Positions 49,651 through 62,157 of a stretch of 64,000 bases of DNA are shown here, in pieces. The stretch is from assembly GCF_901709675.1 (NCBI RefSeq), contig NC_051095.1, positions 20,771,956 through 20,835,955 on the forward strand. The letters are read 5' to 3'. Source of the stretch: Syngnathus acus (Eukaryota; Chordata; Actinopteri; Syngnathiformes; Syngnathidae). The notes below the pieces were generated by a model. It was not told the DNA's origin. It made no database searches and was given only the letters and a program-made list of their open reading frames with translations. The position numbers and the translations under genes were made by a program. Numbering within the stretch: position 1 is the stretch's first letter; the number at the start of each line of letters is the position of its first letter.

Positions 49651-50395
49651 GTAACGCAGATTATATCATGCACAGCAACTCAGTAGTCAGATGTCTGCAT
49701 GTATTAAATGGAATAGTACAATGGAGCCCGGTTGTGCTTTTTCACGTGCCGCATAATTTCATTTGACCTCTGCATCACACATTACAGGAATCTATTTGCT
49801 CTAATTTTGCTCTAAATTGTCCCTCCATCTGGCTCAAAAGAAACTGAAGATTGCAGTAGTGTTAGTAGTGATACTATTACGGTTGAAAACAGTTAATAGC
49901 TATGCAAAACAATGCCGTCCGTGTCTGTTATCTCTGCTGGACAGTTGAATCTACCAGAATTACAGTAGTAATTCTAAAATTTCTTTACAAGCAAAGTGTT
50001 TCAAAAGCTAGTGTCCATGCCGCGGTCTGACCACAGCCGACAGTGAAACTGCACATATGCCCATGGCAGCTTCTGCTTTTCTACTTTTGACGACCTAACA
50101 TTGTGTTGTTCTTTTTCTCCTTCCATGTTCCTCACTCCCATCAACCCGTTGGGCATCTCTCTTAAAGGGACCACAGCAATAACATAAATGTTGTACATCA
50201 GCACAATCGAACAAACCCACTGGCAGTAAGCAGAGGCGGGGTGACGATATAACAAAAACTATACATGGTGAATTGTATCGTATTAATTTTCACCCAGAAC
50301 AATGAGGTTATTCCCCAAATGCAAACACGTGTATCTTGTATTTGCCCACTCAAATTTCCCGATACACTGGTATGAATATATTTTTTTCCCCATTC
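49651..50395. other. Unassigned non-coding stretch
   Basis: No gene or repeat recognised. Several short minus-strand frames overlap one another and lack motifs. Confidence 0.35.
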
Positions 50396-50483
50396 CAAGT
50401 CTTTCTAAATAACGCACTTTCAGGATCAACGCAATTCCCAAATTCTGGACCCCAAAGGCCACGTAAAATCGAGGCTTAACTGT
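50396..50483 (-). repeat. Pogo/Tigger-like terminal repeat, isolated end
   Basis: The reverse complement begins near AAGCCTCGATTTTACGTGGC and runs through GGGGTCCAGAATTTGGGAAT and TTGCGTTGATCCTGAAAGTG. It is clearly the same family as 23265-23349, with roughly three quarters of bases alike by eye. No partner end is found nearby. Confidence 0.6.
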
Positions 50484-50598
50484 ATTTATGTATGTATGTA
50501 GGCATGTATGTATCAGAAATATTGCAAAGATTCCCCCAAAGGGCAGCTGTTGGGGAAGCACTGGAGCATTACATTTGAAAGTATCTAGTTACATATAG

Positions 50599-50880
50599 TA
50601 GGGGTGTAACAAAAAATTTACATAAAAGAATCACAAGTAGGTGACATCAAATACTTTGGTATGTATCAAGGGCAAGTATTATAATATTTTCAGAGCGAAT
50701 AAAGCATGTCAGGTGACATTTAGCCTTTGCAGCCGCCCCCAGAAGTAACCCCTTTACTTCTGGGGGCGTCTGCGCTCCCTCAGATAGACTGAAGGACTCA
50801 GCAGTTTGGAATGACCTGTTATTGGCTCGCTGCTTGTGCTGTATCACTTTGAGAGGAGTCACTGTTGGTGGTGTTCAATA
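50599..50880. mobile_element. hAT-like relic with strong internal stem-loop
   Basis: TAGGGGTGTAAC at 50599 is a common hAT left end in fish. The interior at 50725-50850 is GC-rich and contains a perfect 15-bp stem, CGCCCCCAGAAGTAA (50734-50748) and TTACTTCTGGGGGCG (50754-50768), around a CCCCT loop. The right terminus and target duplication are not seen. Confidence 0.45.
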
Positions 50881-52861
50881 TTCTGAGCATGAATGACTGA
50901 GGGAAGACCGCAGGGAACACCAGGGCATGCGTGCCTCAGAGGCAGCTGGAGAATGATGATAGAGAGAAAGCATTTTTATTTGCTCAGTTTGCTCTTTTCA
51001 CACTCAACAAAAACATTTGAATACGCTTTCAAAATAAAGCTATAGGGGATATTTACTGGAACGTGAAGTAAGGGAAAAACTCTAAGTTAAACTAAACATA
51101 TGGTACATAAGTAGATGAACCAAATGGGGCCAAAACCTTTCAAGCTACAGTACATGTACCATACGTTACGGCCTACACCATGCATCAAAAAATATATCTA
51201 TATTTACACACCGCTTACAAGACTATGCCGCCTCCACTAGTGTGCTCATCGTAGCCCGATGTTGGCAATAGTGTGACACAGGTTGAGTTGATGATGACAA
51301 ACAAAGTAGATGATTCGTATTCAAAACATCCAAACCTAAAGTCAAAACAGTTCTAAGTGTTTCCACAGAGCAGAGTGAATGTCTGTGTTTTTGTACTCTT
51401 GGATGTTTTATTGTTGCGTTTGTGTGCAAATTGCTGTTTGATGCTTTACAAATTGACGATGCTAAATTTCATTAGCTCATGTATTTGGCCTTCCAATCTA
51501 CATTACCAATAAGCTAATGTACTTGTATGTTTTAAATGAATATTTATTGTGACGACTAAACAGTTCATAGCAAGAACACATTGGCTCTCATTTAGAATTG
51601 TTAGTATTTTGCTGAGTTGAGCACTGTACATTCGGGTAGGACAGAATATAGAGGAAAATAATTGCCAGTCGTAGAAAATAAACATCAGTAAGACACAGGT
51701 CCAAGGAACAAAACAGAAAAAAAAATACTGCTGGAGGTGCAATAAAATATGCACAACATTTTTTTAGGATTCAGTGGATTCAGATAACTTTTCAAAGGAC
51801 CAGTCAATTGCATTTAACTTGAAGTTGTGTTTTTTTGGCATAATGGGAGTGTGCGCTTGAGCAGAGCAGATCTGAATACCGATTCAGCCTTTCAGGCTTT
51901 GTGGCTACAGGTCACAACCCACAACCAATAGATGATGCTCCAACAAAACTGTGAATAGGAAACTTTGCAATCATGAAAGCGGCACGGATGAAAAGGAAAC
52001 GCACACCAAAAAGAGGAGCAAGTGGTAGAGCTGTGGTTACGATACTCTACCACAACAGTGTAGATTCACCACTAAAATCGAAACGAGATCAAAGCTATGT
52101 GGTCTAATGACAACTGCTGTATTGATTGTATTACAGGTGGTATAGACTTCTATCTCAGTGGTTAGCACTGTCTGCTCTCAAGTTGCTAATGGGTGTGTGA
52201 ATGGGTTCAATCACTGAATCGAATAAATGCCATGGGTGAGAAAAATAATAAATAACAATATTAAAATAAAATAAATTATAAATAAATTCAAATATGTGCA
52301 CGTACTATGTTATATTCATGTATATTTTATGTACATGTATATTATATAACATACATAATATATGTAATATGTTATAATTAGAGTCGCGCCCACATTCTGC
52401 GATGTCCGCTCTTTTATTAAAAAACGTTTAACTTTGGCAGCAGTAGCCAAAAACGTCTGCGATTTTCTAGGTTTGATTTCATGATGATGATTATGATGAT
52501 GTATAGCGGGGAAAAACATCATCGTGCAAAACCAAATGCCTAAAGAATCTAGTTTTAGTCTCGTATACGTAGAGTGACCCTGCAAAATGCAGTCTGATGT
52601 AAAATCTCAGTCTAAGATTAGAATGAGATTAAAAACTTTATAGCTCAACTTTAAATGTAAGCAGGTGTGAGATATAGTCTTCTGTGGGTCTTTTTAAAAT
52701 CACCTCAAAGGCTTCAGATGCACAGATAGCATTAACAGTGAATAAAAAATGCAATTCTTGAACAGTAGAAATGAACATAAAGGTCGTGGGATCAGGAGAA
52801 AGCTGTAAATAGGATGCATCATTAAGTAGGAGTTAAAACTGGGGATTCTTATCGTCTGAAC
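50881..52861. other. Unassigned stretch with AT-rich inverted repeats
   Basis: At 52306-52353 TATGTTATAT and ATATAACATA are 10-bp inverted arms, and ATAACATA / TATGTTAT repeats the motif to about 52376. Nothing else is recognised. Confidence 0.4.
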
Positions 52862-52990
52862 TTTACTATAATAAGATGAGATATTTGATTTGTTTATTTC
52901 AGCAAGTACATAGTCAACACACTAATTACAACTTCATTTCACATTTTGTTTTACATGACTTGAAAAGAGAAGCGGGTTGAAGCAATTCTG
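52862..52990 (-). repeat. LINE 3' UTR fragment, minus orientation
   Basis: On the minus strand GGGATGGGACTAAATAAGCA (from just beyond 52990), then CCCGCTTCTCTTTTCAAGTC and CTGAAATAAACAAATCAAAT, match the fish LINE 3' region also seen at 10905-11060. Confidence 0.55.
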
Positions 52991-54285
52991 CTTATTTAGT
53001 CCCATCCCGATTTCAACCATATTCCTAGTAAAGTAGAAGTAACATAATTAAAAAAAAAAAAAAGTTTGACTAAAACATATAAAATAACAATACAAAAATA
53101 TAACATAAAACAATGGCAATAATATAAACATAACTATCCCTCCATATGCCTTGTTGATCAAAATGCATTGTATAGCCAAGGTAATTAAAGTGCAACTGTC
53201 AACTAGTCTGGAAGAAAACAACTTCCATTTGAATGAGAGGATGGCGAAGAAATCAGCTGTTTTCTCGACTCGAATTTATGTGGCCAAGAATAAATACAGT
53301 GGCATTTTCATCATGTGTGCTTACTGTGATGCGGACTGGGCTTGACAGGAGTGTGGCATATGTGTGGGAGACAGTGTGACGAGTTGCAGGCTGTGAGGGT
53401 GTTTGTGGCATATTATATGTCAACAATCGCAGTTGTGCAAATGACACTTAAGTCTTTGTTAACAATTTAATGGTTAAACATTGCACGTGTGACTTGCACC
53501 CGCGAGACCATATTAGAGTGTCTGTCTTTGATTGTGCATGGAAACTGTAGTTATTCCTTCCATGATCTGAATTTAATGGAACGACAGCATGTTGTTGCCA
53601 TAACAGAACCAAGGTGCATGGCCATGACATTGATTTTTTTTGCTACATTAACAAACTTCAACCGCATACTGACAAATACCACTGCTCCGCCATAATGTCA
53701 TTTAAATGAATTTAGGAGAATAAAGTTGAATAATGGATTACATTATATGAGATAAATACATTGCCTATGTTGAATGGATTTTAAAAACATACATTTGTTT
53801 TAGGTTGAACATAATCAACATAACTAAAATGTTTATACATTTACTCCTGCCACACCAAAGATTAGAATGCTCAGGTTTGATTGACACAGTCAGGCATGAA
53901 TTCATTTAAATGTTTCAGCAGCTTTTCTAATATATTCTAAATTAAATTAATTGTAAATTTATAGAAGCAGCTGTGAGAATGTTGCAGTGCAGTTCTAAAA
54001 CAAAGCAAACTGTAACCGAAATAATAATCGGTTTAATCAATACCACTCGAGCGTGTCAATTAAGATTGAACGTTATTGCACAGCATTTGTAAAAACTGCA
54101 TTTTTAAGAGAGGAATTGCATCGGAGCTCGTTAGACTGTGGGCGTTGACCAAATGACATGCTATTTCAGTGATACGCAACTGATGCTCCATGGTCCCCTG
54201 ACTACAGTCTAAGTGGGCCCTTGATTATACCCCAAGTCGTGATACACTGATGAAAAATTGTAGCCCCCTCCGGTTTTTAAAGCGT
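52991..54285. other. Unassigned non-coding stretch
   Basis: An A run of about 14 lies at 53049-53062. Nothing is recognised. Confidence 0.4.
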
Positions 54286-54560
54286 GTTAAGTCAAGTCAT
54301 TTGCATTTGTCCAGCCCTTAATCACAAACATGTCTCAAAAGGCTGTGAAACCTCGAGAAGGTACCACAGATGGGAGGCACCCCATTCCAGGACGACTAGG
54401 CTGCAAAGGATGCAGAGTGGGCAGCATTGAACACACAATATGAAAACAAGCCAAAGAAAAAGTCAAAATGAAGAGCTGCAGGAAGATGTACTCAGTTGTG
54501 TTCAACTTTTCAAAAGACTCTACCAGCACTGCTGCCCTGCAATTGGCCACACCTACCTTC
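54286..54560 (-). repeat. Retroposon 3' region, minus orientation
   Basis: GTTAAGTCAAGTCATTTGCA, then CCAGCCCTTAATCACAAACA and TGTCTCAAAAGGCTG, is the reversed 3' end (with AAGTC tail) of a common fish LINE-type repeat. The similarity becomes uncertain after about 54420. Confidence 0.5.
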
Positions 54561-54597
54561 AACATTCCTTCCACAACAGTGATGCATACTAAAATCT

Positions 54598-54788
54598 AGC
54601 AGCTTGGCTCAGTGGCCGTCTCCCAACGCGGTTGGGGGGTTCGATCCCCAGCCCTTGAGCAAGACACTCAACCCCCAGTTGCTCCTGATGGTATGTCATA
54701 AGTAGGTTAATGAGGAAGCAGTTTGAAGTGCTTTGAGTACTTAAGGTAGAAAAGTGCAATACAAGTACAGCCCATTTACCATTTTTTT
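54598..54788 (+). mobile_element. tRNA-headed SINE with LINE-like tail
   Basis: An A box TGGCTCAGTGG (54605-54615) and a B box GGTTCGATCCC (54638-54648) lie about 30 bases apart as in a tRNA-type Pol III promoter. The body continues CCTTGAGCAAGACACTCAAC, CCCCAGTTGCTCCTGATGG and AAGTGCTTTGAGTACTTAAG, and ends at about ACAGCCCATTTACC. The acceptor-stem sequence is not cloverleaf-competent, so this is a SINE and not a tRNA gene. Confidence 0.85.
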
Positions 54789-57700
54789 TAAATAGAAAGT
54801 GAGACTTTTTTTTCGAATTTACTGTAGGTGTGATTCACATGCCTTCTGTAAGCCCACCTGCTCCCCTTGGAATTCATAAGAAACAATTTTTTCTGCAAGG
54901 CAGCTTGTGTCAAGATATAAAAAAGAAGATAAAAGTGTCAGTGTTTTTATTTTTTGCAATGAAAAAGGGATCATGCAGGATTGTCATCAGACACGCTGAG
55001 TTTTATGCAAGTCGGGAAAAAATATTTAATCAAAGAAAATGCCGACAATTATTTGCATACGACTTTCATGCTCCAATTTGCTCATGATCTAAGCTGCAGC
55101 TTGAGTTGAGACCCGTCGAGGACAAATATTGGTATTCATCATTTCAGTGAATGTTTTGATCAAAATCAAACTGCCTTTTAAAGGTTAATCAGCGCGGATG
55201 TTTGTTTAAATGTTCACAGACTATAAAAAAGGGATTAAACTGAATTTATCCATCTAAGATAAAAAGAGAAGTGAAGACACCAAATGGAGAAAAAGAAATA
55301 GGAAGACAACAAATTGAGTGAAACGTCAATAGTGAGTGAACCGTCAGGGCTACCCTTAGATATGTTGTTTTAGCATTTAGCCTATAAAGCCCATAAATGA
55401 GTTCAATATCTCGATGTGGAGTACAAACTAACAAAAACGACCAACTAAAATGCTCTAGAAATCAACAACAAAAAAACACAGCAGTTTTTACCATACATTA
55501 AGAAGTTAAGACTTGTTCTCTACTGATAGACAACCTTATGCAACTTCATGTAAAACAATAAAAAGTTACTGTTTAACCGAAATAAAATCGTGGTTAAATT
55601 ACATCTGATACAGTCCAATAAATAAAGTACATAAAAGTAAATTGCAATACTACTATTACTATCATGATTATAATGATTATTATTAATAATAATGCATTAA
55701 TATCATTATCAATGATAATTAATGCGGTGGAAGCCTTTGCATTGACTCCACATTGGAGTGTATGCAAAATGAGTTGGAACGCACATCCTGAACCAATGGT
55801 GATTTTGCGTATACTCTGAACTTGCGCGTAGGAATGTTTTCATGCATTTATTAGTAAATGAGAGCCAATATTTTTGTAAGACAGGGTTTTTTTTTTTTAC
55901 AGTTCTTGTAAACATACAGGGATAGGGCCCAAGGTTACACATTTTATGTTGTCACATTTGGCTCCTCCCTTTAGGTGTAGCACCAACGAGTTACTTGCTT
56001 TTTTCTGCATCAGGTTTTAAGACAAATGCCTTCATTAAGTTATTACTTCTCTAGTCTTAGGACCAGTCTTGGGACCAGTCCTGGAGAGCTCCGTTGACTG
56101 AATGTCGAGTCACTGGTAAAGATAGCAGCTTATACTAATACATCAGTGCCAACTGGATCATTTAATTAACAAATAAATCATTACACAAGCCTTCAAAACC
56201 CTTTCCCATCTCTACTTTGCATTTTCCATCTTAATGCACCATTTACTTGGTGGAAATAATTCCTCTGTCTGATGGAGCAACTCTGACTGACATGGAGGCA
56301 AAGAGGGGTCATCAGCTCCAATCTTTCTATCTCTATCTGTGAAGCTTGTCAAGCATGCTGTTGGAATACAAGAAGACATTTCACAGGTGAATTCACACTT
56401 AAACAAGGGCACAGAGGGAGGCTCCAGAGCCATGATGAAGGGAGGGAGGATTTAAACGAATGGCAAAGCATTTCTACAAACAATTGCTGTCTCTCTTTCT
56501 CTTTGCTGTCGACTGCATGTCGAGCTGAGAATCTCCCAGGCAGTTACTCTCTGGTTCTACATGGCTGCCTTCCAATTGGAATACCATTACACATGGTCAA
56601 AGGCACACACACACTCACACACGAGTGGATACTCATATGCCACACACATCTGCAATGAAACGAATGGATCAATCACATACAGCAAACCCACAAATAGAAA
56701 AGGATCATCAAAAGAATCATCTTTTTCCATCTCTGGTCCCTTCTTTGACTGCTCTGTCTGTTGTCGGCTGCATCTGTGTGTTTTTATTCTCACCCGCTTC
56801 TTTTACGTCTCGGACACGTGTCCCATGAGACAGGTTCGGCATGATTTGTATCAGCTGGCATACACACGTTGGAGTAGGGTTGATTTGTTATGTGCTCTGA
56901 CCCACTGTCTTTGATTTGTGACCCTCTCTGTCGGCACCGTCTCGTCGCTGTTGCACGTTTTGATTTGTTACACTTTCCCACCAGAAGGTTGAGAGGAGTC
57001 CGCAGACGCTCGACCGATGTCCTTCAATAAGTGAACAACTGTCTCTGGTGTAAAGATGATTTCTTAAGCGCAATAGAACCAAATGGATGAGAACTTCCAG
57101 AACATTTGCATATTACATTTCAACAGCCGACATTTGGATGACAAACTAACATTGGTCGCTGTCATACCCCAGCCCATACACTGGATTTACTCTCCTTATA
57201 AAAGACAATGGCTGCTAAATGCCATATCTCTCTGTGATTGAATGTGCCTGTGGGTAGCATGCACATGTGCAGGCTGTTTATTGTCCATTACAGCCATTCA
57301 AACGCACAAGAAAATGAAAATGCCAATCTCACCATCTTGCTATCAGTTTTCATCGAACTCACTCTAACAGTAAACACGACGACATATTTGTTCTTGCTGG
57401 TCGCTTTATTACTGCTCTTCATTTATCAGGGGCACTTATTCAATATGACCTTTGATGAAAGACAGTGGCGATCTAGAGAGGAGGAAAGGGCAGTCGTCTG
57501 GAAATGGATGGATAGGAGAGTCTGTGGACTTGTGTATGCACTAAAACGTATCATCTGCAAATATATTCAAATCTTTCCCACTTTTCCAAATCATCATGCA
57601 CATCAATAAAATATACGAGAGTTCTTTGAGGATTTGAGCTTATATGCAAATTTGTCATTGAAGAAATGTATTATAAAGGCAGAGCTTTCCATTGCAAGCT

Positions 57701-57896
57701 TGGCTTGACAATATCACATGCAGCCCTTACCGATGGTACCGACTGTAGCAAATGATCAATAAATCACCTCATTAGATCCTAGATTGATTCAATGTACCCA
57801 ATAAACCCTGTAAAACAAAACGAGTAACATCTGTATTTAATTCAATCATAAAATCGCATCCCAACAAACTGTAGAAGATAGTGACGTATGAAAGTT

Positions 57897-57900
<4 letters not shown>
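54789..57900. other. Unassigned non-coding stretch
   Basis: ATT/ATA-rich low-complexity sequence lies near 55648-55720. The frame 56561-56914 and its opposite-strand shadows have no recognised domain, and neither has 57238-57609, which contains a hydrophobic stretch by composition only. Confidence 0.4.

Positions 57901-57942
<42 letters not shown>
57901..57942 (+). repeat. TA microsatellite (21 units)
   Basis: Perfect TA dinucleotides abut the left boundary of a GGAT-tail repeat fragment. Confidence 0.95.
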
Positions 57943-57944
<2 letters not shown>

Positions 57945-58075
57945 TACACCCTGAACTGGTTGACATTCAGTCGCAAGGCATGCATAGACAAACAACCTTT
58001 CACACTCACAACTACACACGCGGACAATTTGGAGTGGTCAATCGGCCTACCACACATGTTTTTGGAATGTGAAAT
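57943..58075 (-). repeat. GGAT-tail repeat fragment
   Basis: GGTACACCCTGAACTGGTTG, ACATTCAGTCGCAAGGCATG, CAATTTGGAGTGGTCAATCG and CATGTTTTTGGAATGTGA follow the family order in reverse orientation. The TA tract has replaced or displaced the part nearer the tail. Confidence 0.75.
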
Positions 58076-58950
58076 TAAACAAAATTCAAACCTAATCACC
58101 ACTTTTACTCTGCATTTTCATATGCATTGTATTGTTAACAAAAAGGTCTTATTACCTCATTCATGCAAAAATCTAATAAAACGATTAAAACGGTTTCTAC
58201 TACCCCTTTTCAAACCACAATGTTCTACTAAAAATTTTCTACACCACCTGGTCGAGTATTATACTTTGATACTATACTTATACTCTGGTAGAGAGGGAGC
58301 GATATAGAGCCATAAATCACTCAAGTTTCAAATATTTGACTAAGCATTTCTGTTTTTCTTTTAGTTTCTTTAGAGACCATTGGGCACTATAAGACCTGCA
58401 GTGCGAATCAAGCCTTAAATAATTAAAAGCCTTTTATTACCAAAAGTCAATGTTTTGGCCATATTTTTATTACTTTTCTCAGGCTTAAGCACAATGCATA
58501 TAAACTTTCAGATGAAAGTGCACGGGTGTGTGTGTGTGTGTGTGCGTGTGCGTGCATGCGTACGGATCCGTGTGTGTGCGAAGTATATGCACATGGCTAA
58601 TTAGCAGGTGTGTATAGAGGGCAAGATGCAGGGAGAAGTATAGAATAAAATGCAGAAAAGGAGCAAGATGGGGAGATAATTGGTGCACCTGTCTCTGAGA
58701 AAAGACAGTTCTATTTGTGACCCCATACAAACGCAAGATACTGTGACTGATTCAATGGACATGTAGTTTAGAATTAACACTGTGACATGTGGCGTGCGTG
58801 TGTCATATGTGTGTGCGTCGGCATTCCAAAGAGAAAATGTCCCCGAGGGCCTTCATTGGAAAGTTGAGAATGTGTAAGGTCTAATATGACAGTTGAAATC
58901 CCACTTTAGCTTGGGTAATTGTGTGGATACAGTTTGAACTGAATGACGCT
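58076..58950. other. Unassigned stretch with GT patches
   Basis: Imperfect GT/GC tracts lie at 58525-58582 and 58790-58820. No gene is seen. Confidence 0.4.
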
Positions 58951-58951
58951 G

Positions 58952-59045
58952 TGACCATGTTTACATGCAGTTAATAACTCTTTTAAAAAGTGAATACTGG
59001 CAGTATTCGGGTTTTTAAAGTCTGTGTGAAAACACACAGAAACCG
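58952..59045 (+). repeat. Single end of the TTTACATGCAGTTAATAA element
   Basis: ACCATGTTTACATGCAGTTA and CAGTATTCGGGTTTTTAAAG match the ends of the element at 38961-39640. The opposite end is not seen. Confidence 0.5.
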
Positions 59046-59405
59046 CACAAAAATCCAAATGAGTCCTAATTAGTTTTTTTTTTTTTTTTTAAAGTGGTTC
59101 AACAGATTATCCTTAAATATTACCAAAACCATCTTTATGTTTTTTAGTTGTAGGAATATTGACATGGAGGCAAATATCAGTGTGCAGGGTCTTTAAGAAA
59201 ATATATTTATTATATTTATATAAAGCTTATCACCAACTTTTACCAAATAGTTTGCAAAGCAGTTTCAAAACGAGAGGAAATGTGTACAAATTAAGCCAAA
59301 ACTATTTTTTTCTAAACCAGAACATAGAACAAAACAAAAAGAAAAGTGTGTTTTATGTTCAGTTTGTGGAACAATCGTGATTATTAAAAAAAAAAAAAAC
59401 TGTCC

Positions 59406-59408
<3 letters not shown>
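59046..59408. other. Unassigned stretch with poly-T and poly-A
   Basis: T and A homopolymers lie near 59073-59090 and 59387-59399. Nothing else is recognised. Confidence 0.4.

Positions 59409-59459
<51 letters not shown>
59409..59459 (+). repeat. TA microsatellite (about 25 units)
   Basis: Uninterrupted TA dinucleotides, the longest TA tract of the window. Confidence 0.95.
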
Positions 59460-59462
<3 letters not shown>

Positions 59463-61175
59463 AAAGCGCAATTACTAAAAAAATATATTTTACGTTACAT
59501 AGCAGTAAAAATATAGATTATAGTTGAATTAAGGGTTTGAAATTATTTTGTTGTGTATTGCTTGTTGTACATGAATGTGCTTTGTGTATTTGTGTGGGAG
59601 TTATATTCACAAAACGACTTTTGCACCCACTGAGTGATAGATAGATGTGGGGCCTCTGCTAAGATCCACCAGGCTCCTAGCCAACTTTTTTTTTTGTTCA
59701 CCATGCACACACACGCACATTCATGCACATACACACACGTACGTACGTACATTAGGTACTTACCGGGAAGGAAGTTAGCATCATCTTCTTCATGCTTGTT
59801 GCTAAACTTGCTTGACACTTACTCATATGCATACACCCACTTTTTGAACAACCAAGACCTAGAATGAGCAATAACAGGTGGCTCAAAAACGCTCCAAATT
59901 GTGTTTGTGTTATGTTTTCCTATTGCAGTTTGGCTCTTCAAGATGTGTAGAACACAAGCAGAATAGTTAGATGCTGATGTCAACATCAGCAGACTGCTTT
60001 GTTTTAATCTTGACTTTAAAAACTTGGAAATATATTGCTCTGGTTACTTGGATTTTACAAACCGTAAACTGTTGAAACATGTCTTTTGTAACTTTATTAT
60101 TTGGCCATTTGGTTTGTCTTTTTTTGTTGTCATTCAATTTTTTTTTATTTATATTTGCCACTGGCAAGAAGTATTAACTTTCACTCTTTACACATCTTTC
60201 AGGTTGTATACCAAGCAGTAAAATCGACATTTATGCTAATTAATTTAAGCTTATTAATTAAGACAATATGTCATTTCTACTCTCACAACAAGCCATTCTA
60301 TACATACAGTATTTTGATTCCATAGGTAGATTTGAATGCATGGGATTACATTTGACACAAATATTTTGGAAAAAAATGAGAACATGCATACTTAAACACC
60401 TGATGTCTTTGTGAATCCTCACATACATCAAATGTGCAACTGCTCAAGATCATTGTTTGCTGCACTACATGTTCAAGAAAGGGACATTCAAAGCTGTATA
60501 TAAAATCACACACTCACACTTTGCTAAATTAAAATGATTACATTTGCTCTCTCGTGAAATATTAACATATATTAGGTCCGGGGAAATATCCTGGCTTTGT
60601 TGACGTTGAAATTTTCATTGCCATCATTACTACAACAAGCGCATGATTTCATTTAGGCGTTATGATCCTGATTAGTGCTTTCCACCTCTCATTTAAAAGC
60701 CAGATGTGCGTTATACTATTCATCCTCCCAGATCTCCCCCCAAGTGGATGTTGTCACCATAATTAGATTACCTAAATTCCTCCCGCTGCTCTAGGTATAA
60801 TTGCTATGGTAGCTAAAAAGCCAAGACAAAGATGCTGTCACTGAAATATTAAAGACACAGTTTGTCACTTTGGGGCAATTCAAATTAGGGATTGTACCAT
60901 TTGTCTTGAGAAAAGTCATTACAGAAAGAACAGGTACAATTGATATTTTAATGTAGTTTAATGTAAACTAGCCTACAATTTATTTACTTCAGGAATGCTG
61001 GTAAAGAAATGTTGCTGTTTATATAGTTAGCTCTGAAATTATTTTATGCTCTTACACTTAATGTTTTTTTTCACAAACTCGGACTAAAATCTAATTGTGA
61101 GAAGGAAGTTTTCAAAATTTGCTGGAATCACAGCGCGTGCCCGTCATCTCAATCGATTGAGTGCTCCAAAATGCC
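59460..61175. other. Unassigned non-coding stretch
   Basis: A short CGTACGTACGTAC run lies near 59739. The block at 60590-60880 is non-repetitive, with ATTA-type motifs (CATAATTAGATTACC). It could be a conserved non-coding element, but that cannot be judged from one sequence. Confidence 0.35.
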
Positions 61176-61312
61176 TGTAGGTGTGAACGGTTGTTTGTCT
61201 ATCTGTGGCTGGCAACCAGTTCAGGGTGTCTCCCGCCTACTACCCGAAGTCAGTTGGGATAGTCTCCAGCACACCAGCGACTCTTCTGAGGAAGGGCAGT
61301 TCAGAAAATGGA
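61176..61312 (+). repeat. GGAT-tail repeat, 3' end, plus orientation
   Basis: GTAGGTGTGAACGGTTGTTT, GGCTGGCAACCAGTTCAGGG, TGTCTCCCGCCTACTACCCG, AAGTCAGTTGGGATAGTCTC and AGAAAATGGATGGGTGGATG run in family order to the GGAT tail. The 132-aa frame across it is not a gene. Confidence 0.8.
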
Positions 61313-61947
61313 TGGGTGGATGTTTTGAGTCCTTATTGCAAGGTGTTCAAAATACAGAGTATGGCGCAGATTTAGAATATCACTGCCGTAATGGACCTGT
61401 AGACATCAAAATGGCTGTTAGTACTTCACACAGATTGAAGGTTAAGTGCCATGAAAACGTAATGCCCCACTTAGTGAATTATTTATTTATTTATTATTGG
61501 CAAATGTGTCACACTTTAATGTTTGACACACGAGCAAATTGTACTACCACAAAGAGAGAGCCCAAGTAAAAGTAAAGGCCTTTTATGCACTCAGCCCCGC
61601 AATGTCCTCGCTGTTGCAGATAATTCATTTTTCCTTTCTAGTTCGGTGAATTATGCCATGTATTTACAATCTCACATGAACAACGAGCCTTATAAAAAAA
61701 AAATCATTTGAACAGCAACACAATGAACATTGCTGTGTTCCAATGTGCACATCTGGGTGTAGAAGGCAGCACCTGATTGCTGGCAAAAAGCTTATTGCAG
61801 AGTCTGACTCAACAGCTTGTCTCTTTTGCATTGAGCAGCGGGTTTTCATAGGAGCGCTTAAGTTTCATTTTGTGCCCAAACATCAGTAGGACATACGTAG
61901 GTTGCCGTGGCATTGAGTCGCACAACTTGCAGCATGAGGCTTGAGCC
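61313..61947. other. Unassigned non-coding stretch
   Basis: Nothing recognised. Confidence 0.4.
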
Positions 61948-62007
61948 AAGGAGAGAAAAAGAAGAAAGAGGAAATGGAAAAGAAAAAAAAAAAAAAAGAG
62001 AAAGGAG
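61948..62007 (+). repeat. Polypurine tract
   Basis: About 60 nt of A and G with a single T (near 61975), including a run of 15 or more A. Part of it is mirror-like (GAGAAAAAGAAGAAAGAG), so triplex-forming DNA is possible. Confidence 0.85.
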
Positions 62008-62157
62008 CACAAAATCCATCTTTCTGTATCGTTTCCCTCCACTCTACCCGCCCGACGAGGGGTCAGGGGTCGTTGCAATGAAGAGATGGTGTTCCATGCT
62101 GTGTGATCTCTACACAGTTTAACTTTTTAGAAAATGTTTGCCCTAACTTGGAAATAA

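Noticed and set aside
54601-54672. Possible tRNA gene
   Set aside because: The boxes are good, but stems do not pair as a tRNA and SINE body sequence follows.
57238-57609. 123-aa frame with a hydrophobic segment
   Set aside because: No family resemblance and no splice or start context. Hydrophobic runs are common in T-rich frames.
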